64,000 nucleotides of DNA, from contig OY720346.1 of assembly GCA_963082975.1 (NCBI GenBank), positions 34,685,787-34,749,786 of the forward strand, in the 5' to 3' direction. The notes beneath the pieces are model-generated. The model did not search any database. It was given only the letters and a program-made list of their open reading frames with translations, and had not been told where the DNA came from. Source of the DNA: Labia minor. Its lineage: Eukaryota; Arthropoda; Insecta; Dermaptera; Spongiphoridae. Numbering within the stretch: position 1 is the first letter of the stretch; every line of letters begins with the position of its first letter. Of this stretch, positions 25,623 through 40,600 are shown in pieces. The position numbers and the translations under genes are program-made.

Positions 25623-28600
25623 TATAATTTAAATCTTATAAATAAAAATGAATCTCAAAAAGTGTTGTAATCGCATCACTCAATAACGCCTGGACCAATT
25701 TTGACAATTCTTTTTTTAAAATGTTCGTTGAAGTCCAAGGATAGTTTTTACGGCGAGAAAAAAATCGAATAATTGCCGGGAAAACCCTTTTCTTTACATC
25801 TCCTTATATATGGATGACGTCACAGCTAGGGAGAGAACATTTGGAACTAGGGGCTCGGAGGGGAGGCCATGTAGGGGAATCTGCTTTCTTTTATTGGGAA
25901 AACCCAAATTGCCACCCCCAGCGTCCACTATAGGGTATAAAAGCAAGCATTGAGTGTAAGTCGAGTTCTCAAAATCAACGACTATTGAGTTGTAACTATA
26001 AATTATTTTTATTAATTTAAATTATTAATATATATATATATTGATATTTACAATATCTCAATTGATCTTATTGGCCTTTTAAACTTTGAAAACATTCACA
26101 TTACGGCTATAATTTAATACTATTAATTTTTAAGATTATGTGAGTAAATCATTTTAATTAAGAAAATTTGATCACATAATTGAATTTTCACGTAAGATTT
26201 TAATATATATTTTTTAATATTATTTTTATAGTAGTTTAGTGTTATGCTAATCTCTTTATATTTTATTTTTATTTTGTTTACTTTGTTTTTTTTTTAAATA
26301 AATTAATAACATTTAAAGTAGCATAAAAAAAATAATCGAGGCAGGAAAAGTGATGGGGTTTGAAATTAATAGTGATAATGCAAAATAATTAGTATCAGAG
26401 CGAATAATATTTGCAAAGAATTTAAATCGAGGTTACAATCTGGAAATTATTATCAAAGGGGATCAAAATTATTAAATTATTAATTGTATTATATGGGTGG
26501 GAGGCAAGGTCTATAACCCTGGGAGATGAGAGTAGATTCAGAGTATTTGAGAATAGGATTCTTCCCAGCATTTATGGGCCAAAGAAAGATGAGGACACCG
26601 GGGAATAGCAGAGACTGCATAACAAGGAATTGCATGACCTCTATGCATCTCTAGATATAGGTCATAAAATAGAGAAGGCTGGGATCGGCAGGGCACATGG
26701 CTAGAATGGGAGAGGAAAAATATATTGGTGGGGAGTTCGATTGGAAAACGTCCGTGTGGAAGACCAATTGTGAACAGGGTGGACAATGTAGGAAGGAACG
26801 TGAGAGAGATGGGACTGGGTAGGAGTTAGATGGTTATAGCTCAGAATATAGGGACACTCGGGGGGGGGGGACAGGGGGCGGAGCCCCCGTCTAGGTGTGG
26901 AGAGCGCCGAAGTCGCTCGGAGCAGTTAGTATACATATATATATATTAAGTTATTTTCATCACTGTGTATATTAGAGATACAAAATTTTTGAGCACCCGA
27001 TATTATGCAAGGGCTACGATTATTACTTTACTCAAATTTGATTTTTTTCCGGTGGCATTCTGGAAAAAAAATTTCTAACTAAAATGTAGAGTCAAATTTG
27101 AAATCCGTTGTTATCGGTTGCTATGGTAGGACTTGAGTTTCCCGGACATCTCTATATATATAATTTTATTATATTAATATTTACAAGATAAAATATTTGA
27201 TGTAAAATTAAATGTCATAGTTACACTCAATAGACTAATGTAATAAGCAGATGATCCCTTTAAGTTGATATTTATTGCTTAAAAATAAAAAAAAAATAAT
27301 AACATTTTTTCTATTATTCTACATTAAAAGTAACAAGTAAAATTATGGATTTTAAAAGAAAGCCGTTAAAAACATAACAATTTTCGACAATATTATTAAC
27401 ATCATATAAATCTGTAATCTATATATTTGCATTCTTTAATAATATTTATAAAATTAAAAGTAAATGCAAAATGAAATTAAATGCTAAGTGATGAGGAGAG
27501 AATAGGATGTCAACTTCTTTAGATGTATATTTATGGCAGTTAGTATTGATTGATTTTAAACAAAAGAAAAATGCCACCTTTACTTATGAAAAAAAATTAA
27601 TCTTATGTATTTATTAAAAAGATGATAAATCAATATAAAATTAGAGGAAAATTTGGTTCTCGAGATAATTAAATGTGAAAAACTAACTGATAAATGGAGC
27701 GAATTTTATCAAAATTGTTACAGCTATTTGATAATGCTTTTTGTTGCGTTAGTTGCTGTAAGATTCCAGGCGTACGTATATCTTCAATACGCAATTTCAA
27801 TTTCAAACACTTTTTGGTTTTTCATCTACTTTATTCACAAAAAATATACATTGGCACAAATGGTCTTCTTAGCTGAGGTGCCTCAATGTCCAAATAATAA
27901 TAATACAAAGTTAATGTGGACAGTGTTTTTAGACTTTATAAACTGTATTTCTTAATTGAATTGCTATTTTTGATTATATATATATTCTATAAATTATATC
28001 AGTATATATGTAATAGACCTTTAAGATCATATAAATATACAGGCAACAATGTACTCACCCACAACACAACAAAAGAGTTAAACCCCCACATTTTAATGTC
28101 AATGGTTAATGGTTCACAGGCGCTTGGGCAATAGGCTGACTAATTATTATGTTAGAAAAGTTTATTCTTATGTTGAACTGTGAATTATATTTATTATTAT
28201 TCAAATTTAATAATAAATTGAGTGTATTTTCAGATATATGGTATATAAAATATATGGTATATAAAATAGATATATAAAATAGTAAATTAAACTAAGAACT
28301 CCATTAAAAATTGTATTTTATAAATTTATATTAACTATTAAAAATAATTTTATGGCAAGATTGAAAAAAATATATTTTGTCTAAATTTATATTTGAAGGG
28401 ATAATTAATGTAAATATGTGATTTATGAATAAAATAATTTTTAATTGAATTACTTATTTAAGATTGAGGTTTAATGATTGGGTCTGAATCAGTGAGGTGA
28501 CATTTACTCACTTTGACTATTCAAATAAATTTGGAAAGAGTACGGGTTTGTTCAAAAGAAAAGGTGAATTTTGATTTATTTCGAAAAAAATTTATTTATT

Positions 28601-31600
28601 CATCAATATATTCATCAATATATATATATATATATATATATATTTGTCCCCTTCAAAGTAATTCCCCTCAGATATGATGGACTTATGCCAGCGCTTCTTC
28701 CAATCGTCGTAGCACTTCTGAAATGCGCTTTTCGGAATGGCCATCATATCGTTCTTCGATTCCGACTTTAACTCATCAATTGTGGCAAAATCCTTTCCTT
28801 TCATTGGTCTCTTCAGTTTTCTGAATAGGAAAAAGAAAATAGGAGCCAAATCTAGTGAATACGGTGGTTGAGGCATGATTACAGTGTTGTTTTTGGCCAA
28901 AAAATCACGAACAAGCAATGATGTGTGAGCTGGTGCATTATCGTGATGCAGAATCCATGATTTGTTTTTCCACAATTTCGATCGTTTGAGCCGTTGCATA
29001 ACTTCCTTGTAGTATTCCTAGAAGAACCCATGATGCACCACGCCATTGTAATCGGAAAAAACAGTGAGCAAAACTTTCACATTTGATCGATCTTGGCGTG
29101 CTTTTCCAAAGCGCTTGTACCACTTATAAACATTTTTTTGAGATAAGTAGACTCTCCGAATGTCACAGTCAACATTTTCAGTGAATTGGAGCACTCTATA
29201 CCATTTTTAACAATACAGACTCTTCAAAAAATCGATGAACACACAAAAACGTGACTATTTTTTTCAGTTGTCAAAAACAAACTACTAATCCAAAATGGCT
29301 GATAATGTTAACATATGAGAGACATGTATATATACCAACATAACAAAAAAATTTCGATAATCGAATGTACACAACCGCGAAAATTCAAAATCCACCTTTT
29401 CTTTTGAGCAGACCTCGTATGTGAAGAGGGCCGACAGAAAAGCAAGAGAAGTGGAATTAAAAGAGGGAAAATTGCTTGGAGAGCATTCCATTTGCAAAAA
29501 ACATTAAACTTAATTCATTTTGTTTATCACTAATATCATTAAATGATGACTATTATTAATTTAATCTTCTTTTATTACAATTTTTTTTCATATGTTAATA
29601 CAAAGCTTTTCTTCTCTAATTGATAGGATTGATATATTTAAATTTTTTTTTGTTTTTAATAATGTTTTTTAATAATTATCTTTGTGAGGAGAAATGACTT
29701 TTCTTAATTTATTTATTATTTGCGGATCACACAGATAATTAAAGAGAAATTATTAATTATTTTCCTAGGCCCGAACTAGAGTCTTCAGCGTGGTAGACTG
29801 TCGTGATAACCACTGAGTCTGACTTTTCTTTATTATTTATAATTTTTGCTACATTTTTAATTAATATATGATTTAAATAATTTTTTTTTAAATTTATTTC
29901 ATTTGCTAATTTTTAAATTTAGAATGAAAACGTTCTATTGAGGGCATATTGAACCCCAAATTTGATTGACTTCTATTTTATTATGAAAATAACAAAAGAT
30001 TACATTTCTTATACTAATTTGATTAATGTAGTATGCTTATTTAAAGGATCCTTTTAAAAGTTAATTAGAATTGTATTTACATTACATTTCTCCAGCAGAT
30101 GTTAATTCTTTCTGCATCACTGGTGTATAAATATTGATTAATTTATATTCCTTCTTTCAATTATGATAAAGGAAATTTTTTACAATAATACGGATAAATT
30201 TATTACTTTTTGGATTCTAAAACAAATGTAAAACCTTTATTATTAATTACCTATTGTGAGACGAATTGCAACTACAAACCGTTATCGTCGCTTGGGGGAT
30301 TCCCAAAGGATCTTACAACTTTTTAATAATTTACTCACATAACTTCATCAATTTTAAAACTTTAATATTTACCTCGAATTTAAAAAATTTCAATTTTACC
30401 CAAAATATTAAAAAATATCATATTTCTAAAATGACAAGAACCAAAAACTATGTGAATATTTGAGATATAGTAAACTTTACTTGGAATTAAAAATGAAATA
30501 ATTTGATATATCATAAAATTTTGATTAATCAATTAATATTTCAGTCAATTTGAGGAATAATTTATGGATAACAAATTTCTATACATAATTTGCTTAATTG
30601 AATTTTTCTCTCAATTCGCATCTCTCTTTTCTATAAAAAATATTAGAACGTCCCGACCCTCTCTTTCTTAATTACCTTAAATATTATAATTTATTTAATT
30701 TCTTATAAAATAATTTAATAACATTAATAAAATAAATATAAATTAAAGTTAAAGTTTTGTTATACATTTAATTTATTACAAAATGTATAATCATTGAAAA
30801 TTAAACATTAAAAAAATAAATTTTATTCATTTCAGTTTTGAATTATCTATATTTAAAATTTTCTATATATGGATTATAAATAATTATATTAATATTTATA
30901 ATATACAATAAAATCAATAATATTTTTGACAAATAATACACGAAACTTTTTATAAAATTATAAATTACCATTAAAATAACTAAAAGCTATGGAATTTCTT
31001 TAGCAAATTATCTATCAAATAATCTTGATCAATCGTTCTGATTATTGTTCTATAAATATACATTCTAAAAATATATTCAATGTTTTCTTTCCTTTTAGAA
31101 GTTAACTAATTGCACTCAAATAAAAAGTTTCTTTTACATATAATTATGATTAGTTTCATATTATACATGCCTACTAATAACAGTATTTATTATACTTTAT
31201 ATCTTACGCACACACCCAATTTGATATTTGGAATTAAACAAAAAATAATTACAAAAAAAGACAAAATTAAATTCTTCAAAAAATTATTATGAAATTGAGA
31301 TTAGTGGTATTTCCAATCATACATTTCAGTCGTAATCAATCTTTTTTTATATTTTATATGCATTAAATTATTTAATCCAGCGATTCTCTTCCGTGGGGTG
31401 CGATTATTTCAAATAATTTTAATATATCTATTAATGTAATAAAAAACAGATATGGATACATAAATAATAAATATAAACATTTTTAATTTTATTTTATATA
31501 TAATATATATGCAAGACCAGGCTGTGACGTCATGAATGGCTGGATGACGTCATATAATTTTAAATCAAGAAAAAACTAATAAATATGGTTTTCCCGAGGA

Positions 31601-34600
31601 TAAAACCAATACAAAGTGCATGATTTGTGGTGATATATAAAAAAATCTCCTTTGGTGTGAAAATAACCCTTCCCTTCCTATCGTCGATTGCTAATACTAC
31701 CACTTCCGGTTTCCGGATTTGCACCAAAAGTTGATCAATTCATCCCACTGATGCATTAAGTAAATATACCAAATTTCATCAAAATCGGTTGAGCCGTTCA
31801 GGCTGTACACATCTATACGGACGGACGGACGGACGGACAGACATCATGCCAAAAATACTTTTTTCTGTTTAGAAAATCCATGATTCGTGGAGATATGTAA
31901 AAATCCCCACATGTGAAATTTGGTGTGAAAACAATACCTCCCTTACTATCGTCGGTCGGTAAAAAAGGTAGGATAATTTTGTGGGCAAACTTTTGAACAT
32001 TTTCGATTATTTTTCAATTTTTCTCAATATGGTTCTAAAAGAAAGAAAAGGTCAGATGATTTTGCGATGCTCTGAAACATTTTCGATGGGGGAGGGGGGA
32101 GGGCGCGATGAAAATTATCATTGAAAATTGGGCTGTGAATACTAAAAGGTTGAGAAACATTGATTTAATCGATTACAACCCCACAATTTCCTAATTTACT
32201 ACATTATATCTAGTCTGAAATTTAATAGATATTTGATTTTCTTATTAGACATATAAGTATGTAAAAAAATAATGTAAGATGTACTTTAGTTAGGTTGCTG
32301 CAAGGAGGGAGTTGATGTCTGCCACTGGAATTTGGGTCGCTTGTGACGGATGGTAGATTTGATGGAGATTTGACGAGACTGGAATAGCGAATGTTATTAT
32401 AAAGAGTGTTGAGATTGATGAAAAAAAGAGTTGTTGTTAGATTTATTATATATTAAGCATTTGTCTAACATTGTGTATATCTTTTGGTATTATTATTTCA
32501 TTTTATTATATAGGTAAATAAATATTTTTATATAGGACGAACTAAAATTTTTAATTTAATTTAAAACACATTTGGATATATACGAGGGTGGTCTGAAAAG
32601 TTTCCGTCCTGCCCAAGAAAAACGATGTTTTTCAATTTTTTTTTTTGTTTTATTTTTCAAAATTCAAGATAGCTGAGACTTGTACGATGTCAGCTGAACG
32701 TGTGCGAAATATTTTGCAAAAGCATATGAATATGGAAAGCTGTGTACAACGTGGGTGCCGCATTTCCTAACGTTAGACCAAAAATTGTTTCGAAAAACCA
32801 TTTCTAACGACAATTTGGCGCTGTAGGCGTAATCCAAACGAATTTTTGCGTCGATTCATAACTGTTGACTTAAATTAAATTAATTAGAACACCGTTATGA
32901 GAAATGTATCAGTGTTGATAGAGATTATGTTGAAAAATATAGCAAAAAAAAAATTTAAAAACATCGATTTTATTGGTCAGGTCGGAAACTTTTCAGACCA
33001 CCCTCGTATATACCATTGAATGTACTATTTGAATATAAACAAATGCACTTCTCCTAAGTATACCTCTGAAGTGATTTACTAATTCTGTATACTAATTAGT
33101 ATATTTTCTTTTAATTTCTTGATTAATTTGTTAAAATATTATTTTAAATATTCCTTTAATTCAAAAAAGCAATCAAATCAAATATTTTATAGAAATACAA
33201 AAAAAAAAAAAAAATTCAAAGTTGGCCAAATTTTATATCTCTAGGTAATTTGTTATTCTCAAATCAAATTATGATAAATGTAATATTGTAATAATTTATG
33301 ATTATATTCGTAAAAGATTTTTTAAGAAATAATTTATTTAAAAAATTGAATCACAAAGTTAATGCATAAGCTATCTAAATCTATTCTATTTGTATTTGTA
33401 GTAATTTTTGTTTATTGAAAACAAGTTTTTTTTTTTCATTAGAATAAAATATATATTAATGAAAGATAAGTTTTTCACGAAAATTACGAAATAAAGTAAG
33501 ACATTAAATTATTGAAATTTACTAATTGTAAAATAATATAAAAATATTGGAAATCATGTGTTTTGTACATTGATGATGTAACATTAGTAAGATATTAGAA
33601 AATTATTAATTATTTTTATATATTTATTAAAATTGTTATTCTATCTACTTTTATATTAATATATAAATAAACTTTTTAATCTTTTTCTTAGTATAATTAA
33701 TACAATGTTTTAGAATACAATGGTTTAGTCATTCATTAAAATTAAATTGAATTGTTTTTTTCTCCAATACTTATATAATTGAATTTTCTTTTTAAAATTA
33801 ATAATATTAATTATAATCTTATGTTAATCTTTAACTTTCTATCAAGCAACCGATCGACATCTAAGCGACATCAGAATCAGTTTGACTATTTTAGAAATAG
33901 ACAGACAAAAACATTAAGCAAGTATTGCGATGATACATGATAGGTATATGTTTCGTGATAAAAACTACAAGAAAATTGATATAGTAACGTTATATATGTA
34001 TTTATATGATTTTTTTATAAAAAAATTGTACAAAAATACATCTCAAAGAGACCGTAGAAAACGTACAAAGGAACGCAAATATTTTTTAAATTAAAATAAT
34101 CAAATTATATGTTACATGAATTTAAAATACAATAATAAATAAAAATATTATCCAATTTTTGTTTTAAATTCTTTTAAAATATATATTTTTTTAAAACATA
34201 TTTATTTCAAAATTTAGTGATTAGAAAATTATATAAGTAATATATTATAAGATTACAATTTATAATGATTTAATAAATAAATATAAACATGCCATTTTTT
34301 ATATTAATAATTGAATTTAAACAGTATATCAATGATGTGATTATATTTTATATCGATAATAATTTTTATTTATTTTGAAACCATTTAATGTTTAAGAGAA
34401 AAAATTAATAATTATTAAATTAGATAAATGAATGAATAAACTATCTATCTACCTATCTCTGTGACTCTACGGAACTCGAAAAATTTTGGCCGAAGAAACC
34501 ATTTCTCCAAGTATCCTTATCTTAAACTAAACCCATCCAACTCCATCTTTCTTATAAATATATATAATACCTTCACCATTCTTTACTCTTCCATTCTAGC

Positions 34601-37600
34601 CATGTGTCCTACCCATCGCAACCTTGTGAACAAACTAAAATATATATTAAATAATATAATCAAGAAATAAATTAATTATATTTAATTTTTTAAATTTTTT
34701 AATATAACAATATTTATTTATAACGGAATTTTGTAAATTAAACCACATATTTTGATATTTGTTATTGTTAATTTATTCAAAAAATACAAACATAAACACA
34801 ACGTTTCGATTGCTACTTCTGCAATCGTTATCAAGCGACTGCACTGTTCGAGTGTCCAGTGACAAGAAGAGCAGAAGTAGCAATCGAAACGTTGTGTATA
34901 TGTTTGTATTTTTTTAAATAAATTTACAATAACAAATATCAATATGTGGATTAATTTACAAAATTCCGTTATAAATAAAAACAACCACCAAAGCTTTAAT
35001 AATTTAATAACAATATTTCTTTTTTACTAAACTTCTAAAAGACTGATTTATATACATTGATGCTATGTTCGAAAAGTTCTCAGCGAAAACATGGAGTATA
35101 TCAGAATCACCACATGATTATGATTTTTTTCAAATAAAATTTCTTCGATGACATGCTGCAAAGTGACATACAAATGAATTTAATTGTTTGTTTGTGGCGA
35201 TAGAATGATGTTTTGACTTTTTTTTGTAATAAACTTCATAAGTTGTTGATTACAAATTAAACATGATCTACCGTTTTATACTTGTAATATAAACCATATT
35301 GAATGGGTTTGGCTTCCAAGGAATCCTTGTATAAATTATGTTATAAGTAAATTTGATTGTTATATAGACTAGCAATGGTATATGTTATGTTTTATGTTTG
35401 TATAGGGGTCGGCGGATTCCAATTACTCGCAGCCGTCCTCGGATCTCTCGCTGGACGAGGAGAAGGAGACGCTGCGCCGCGAGCGCGAACGCCAGGCGCT
35501 CAGCCAGCTGGAAAAGGCCCGGGTGAGATATTATAGATGAACCAAATCATCTATGAGAATCTAGGAATACACCACTCTCTCATCAACCAAAATATTTATG
35601 TTGTAATTAATTGAAAAAAAAATAAAAAAATAAAATAAAATATTCTAAATAAGAAAAAAATACAAACTACCCCAAGTGTATGATATAATAATATTCCTTT
35701 TTATATGTTTAATCTTTCAGTTTTATAAATATTATTTTTAAAATAAATAAAAATAAATAATAAAATAATATATATATATATATATATATATATTTCTTTA
35801 TTTATAAAAAAATGAACATATATAAGATAGTATGTAATTTTGTAATTTTTCGTTGATATATAAATATAAATATATTAGAAATGAAAGATAATTTGACATT
35901 TATATAGTAGTTTAATCCGGAAGATGATGAGCATTTTTTTATTTGGAAAATAGCAAGAGAAATTTTAAATAATTGGTCCCAAAATTTTTTCCATAAGAAA
36001 TGCTAAATAAAATATATATGTAAATATAAAACTATTTGATTAATTTATAGAGGGAGGGAGACGACTTGTTTAAATTCACTCATAAGTTGCATTTGTTGGT
36101 GAGTAAGTATCATTAAAAAATAATTAGGATGGAGTTGCAGCAAGGCGTTATGTATGTTAAATTGTATGGAATCGATGCATCTTTCTTTCTGTCCACAGGA
36201 GAGAGAGAGAGAGAGAGAGAGATAGAGAGAGCGAAACAAACACAAGGTGTATGTCTACTACAATTTGCAATTGACAACAAAATATATTTTTATAGTTAAG
36301 TAATTAGACAAGAGGCAACAAGTGACGTTCATTGTTTAAATACGACATTATCTTATTTTTTCATAATTGTATTATCATGGAAATAGAAATGTATAGAGTA
36401 TAAGCAAAAAAAAAAAAATTTTGAAATATAAAACATTATTTGTATATTGTTTCTGTTGTTGTAGAGCAAGCCGGTGGCGTTCGCGGTGCGCACAAATGTC
36501 AGCTATGATGGGTCCGTGGATGACGATTCGCCGGTGCACGGGTCAGCGGTCAGCTTCGACATACGCGACTTTCTACACATCAAGGTATTAATCACATTTG
36601 TTGCTATTTGAATATTTAAATATTACTTATAAATTCCTTTAATAGAATCCATTTCAATAGTTAAATAAGTTGACATGTGGCCAGGCGCAGAACCGACCGA
36701 CGGTTTGAAAGAAATTAATTTCCAGCTATAGAAACAATTTCAAATAATTTAAATATATCTATAATACAATAAAAAACATATATGGATATAACATAAATAT
36801 TTTTAATTTTATTTTATTTATAATATATAAGTAGGAGCAGGATGTGACGTCATGACAGGCTGGGTGACGTCATATAATTTTAAATTAAGAAAAAACTAAT
36901 GGAGATGATTTTCCCGAGGATAAAACCAATACAAAGTGCATGATTTGTGTGGAGATATATAAAAAAAAAATCTCCTCATGTGAAATTTGGTGTGAAAATA
37001 ACCCTTCCCTTCCTATACACATCTATACGGACGGACGGAAAGATATCATGCTAAAAATACTTTTTTCTGTTAATAAAATGCATGATTCGTGGAGATATGT
37101 AAAAATCTACCACTTAATTTTAAATAATAAATAAATAAAATTATTATATTTTTATACAAGAAAATCTATACTTAAAATGTTTAACATATTCAAAATATCA
37201 ACAAATCTGGAGTGTCTTCACTCGACTATCTCGCAAATATTAATTGAATAATCAAGCTATTTTCTATATTTGAAAATTAATTAAAATTTTATTCTATCCG
37301 ATCATAGTATTTAAGGATTTTAACTTAATTTTCACTGATAACATTTTATTTTATTGAAATCAATCAAATCAGAAGGCAATCAAATCATATCAATATTGAT
37401 ATGATTTTTTTCAACGTAAATAAAACCTTTACCTTCATTTTTAAGTCAAAATTTTAAAATATTAATTCCGGTACTTTCAGCGATTCAATCAAGCTGACAT
37501 GCTTTATATAGCAAATTTAATACAATTTTTAATCATGAGAAAAACTATCAAACATATTTCTTTATTTTTACGGTCAGTTTAGAGGAAAAAAAATAAAAAC

Positions 37601-40600
37601 GTGGTAGGTAATGATTCTCTTCCGAATGAGCTACATTTCTCAAAAGTTGATAAAAAAAATACGAATTTTGAATAATGCCCGTGTACCATATTTCATTATT
37701 CTAGCTCAAACCGCTTTTGGGTAAAACGCACACACACACACACACACACAGACACACAGACAGACAGACAGTTTCTTCAATCTCAGGGGCCTTCAAAACG
37801 TGTAAAAACATCAAAATTTCGACATCGAAAATTTTGGTGATCACAATACTATCTTTTGCAAATTTTTTTGACTCTGGTGGTTTAGTGGTTAACATGACAC
37901 CTATGTCTCGAGTTTAGGCCTAGGGAAATTCAATAATTAATAAATTCTCTATGTGATCCTCAGGGTCTATTCTTCAATAATAATAATAATAATAATAAAA
38001 TAAAATTTTATTAGGTTCCCCTATTATCTTTATTTTTATTTTAATTTTATAAAAAATTTTATTAAAAAAATTAATTTATATTAAATAAAATTTATTTTTT
38101 CCCTATTATTATTTTAATTTTAATTTTAATTTTAATTTTATATAATCTCATAATTGTAATTTTATTATAAATAAAATCTGTCATTGAAAAAAGTGAGCTT
38201 ATAGATATAGATAAATTTAATATATTTTATTAAACTTTTTACTAGAAAGCTTTTATCTAGATTAGTGGGTGGTAAAGGGAAAGAGGATACATGATGATAT
38301 TTCAATCCATCATTTTCTTTTGTTTTTGTACAAATTTCTAGAAAATGTAATTAAATATTAATCATTCATTTATAACTACTTTTTGTTTGTTTTTTGTTAC
38401 AAAAAACTTTGAGATGAAATTTTATTTCAGAAGAATTACAGATAGGATTTGGAATTTAGCTATCAAATTACACCATAATTCTTATACATTATTCACATAA
38501 ACATCTTATTTAAACATCTATTTTTGAAATTTTAGTTTACTATAAAAGTGACATCAGCCTTTGCCTAGTTCTATTATTTTCTTTTACATATTATTATTTG
38601 CATTTACTTTAAAGTAAATGAATGCGATGGGTTTATTATTTCTAATTTCGAGCGTTTTTAAGGGAATTTGCTTAAAACTTGATAAACAGAAATAGGCTCA
38701 TCATCTTGGATGCAAAATTAAAATAGAAATAAAATATAACATGAAATTTGCACTTCACTTTTCATTAATAACCCTTTGTTTTAATATAAATAATAAAATA
38801 AAAATAAAAAACCTCTGACTTTTGACGATCTAAGCAACAAATACGCCTATCAAGTCGGTTATATCAATTTGGCGTCCTATGATCAGTAGTACGGGTCCTA
38901 TCAACCTTTATCTTGATTTTCTTGATCTGAGGCGCTATCAAGTAGCTTCCCCTATTTTGACCCCGGATGCTGGGTTGACTACCTCCCATAAACCCCAGTT
39001 AGAGAAATTCCCTTGCCAGGTCTGGGGCTTGAACCCGGGACGACGAGAATGTGAACCAGCTAGACTAACCTCTCACCATGTGGAGCCTTATAATAAAAAA
39101 ATAGAAACAATATAATTATACCAAATATATAAACATAGGTATGAAATTCTATTAGGCTCGGATGTTCTTTTTCCGGTTGCGGTTTCAAAATTGAACGTCT
39201 GGTTATTTCGAAGTCAGAAATGAGTGTTTGTAAGTTTTCATTAGAATGTGTGATAAAAAAGGAACAAAGGTTGTGGATTGAGAATAGAAGTTAAGAGAGG
39301 AAAATATAGAGGGATTTAAAATATTTGAAATGATTTCAAATGACCTTAAACGAGGCTTGTGAATTAAACAATTTAAAAGAAAGGACACACGTCTTCTCAA
39401 ACAAATTCTAAAACACTTTACCAAATCAATGTGAAATATCAAAGAAAGAGAATTGGAGAGAGGAAGAATTAGGAGTAAAGATAAGAAATTACTTGATGGG
39501 AAGGTTGGGGTGGAGGTATCATATCTTTGCTTCATATTATAATAATTCTAAAACTGTCCTATTAATTTTTTAAAATTCAAAATGCGGCTCCTAAAACTTA
39601 ATTCAAATTAGATTATGTAGTCTTATTAGTATCATATTAGTTTGACTTTACTAGTATACAATATTGAAAATCTCACACACAATACATATTATACAAAACT
39701 TATATATTATATTATATTATATAAGATAATAACAAAAAGTGGACATTTGACATGATCTCCATTTTTTCTATTTTATTTCTTATCACAAATGTTTTTGAGG
39801 CTTTAAAAAAATTTATAATAAATTTAAATTTTCAGGCTTTATAGAAAAACAAGAAATTTAAGGATTATGTGTTCTTTAAATTTTTGATTACTGTGATAAA
39901 AAAAAGTTATAAAATTCGTATATAAAATCTTTATTCTACCTAAACAATTTAATTGTCTAACATAATTCACTTATGACAACGATTTTCCGGGATGGATCAC
40001 AAAACAGTCGATGATTTAGCTTTTATCTCCCCATTCGAATTTGTTGATCTGAAGTTGCATTATATAAAAATTAGGGGGATAAGCTAGTGGAATTGGGTCG
40101 AATTTTGATTGAAATTCCTTCGCGACCGCTTCAATACAGTGATGCAAAAACTAAAAATAATCTTCTTACCAAATATGGGGGAGGTTCTTTATCCTTTCTA
40201 TTTTATTTAATTTAATTAATTTTATTTAATTTAAAAAAAAATGTTTAATTTATATATTCGAGAGCCATTTAATAAGTAAAGAGACAAATGGCTATAGCTC
40301 AAAACCGGTTTATTTGATTCCTACAAAATTCAGGCTATTTTTCAACATAATCACCCCCCAAAGTTATGCACTTGTCCCATCTTTCTTGCAACTTCCTAAT
40401 TCCCTTGGCAAAGAATTCTTTGGGGATTCTTTTTATATACCCCAAATTTTGCACCGCTTCCTTAACTTTCTCATTATTAGCACATCTTTTTCACGAATGG
40501 TGTCTTTGAGTGTTCCAAACAGGTAAGAATCAGATGTGGCGAGGTCGGGTGTAGACAGGTTGAGGTAAGACTTTCCAACCCAATTTTTGAAGTTTATCAC

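Larger units (their letters stand above)
12248..35405 (+). other. Ca-beta intron 1 (about 23 kb)
   Basis: Filled with nested transposons listed separately: LINE relics, a hAT derivative, a Helentron fragment, family A and B copies, mariners and foldbacks. Blocks with no recognised content include about 12300-13240 (a slightly GC-richer patch at 12890-12990), 13570-14720, 19560-20990, 24660-25580, 27000-28540, 29510-31400, 32000-32580 and 33020-34700. All are AT-rich spacer with poly-A/T and TA runs. A GC-rich island at 23060-23480 could be a second promoter. Confidence 0.75.

Noticed and set aside
34800-34900. Hammerhead ribozyme
   Set aside because: The CTGATGA core is not present; only a stem followed by AAAC is seen, so it is recorded only as a weak resemblance.
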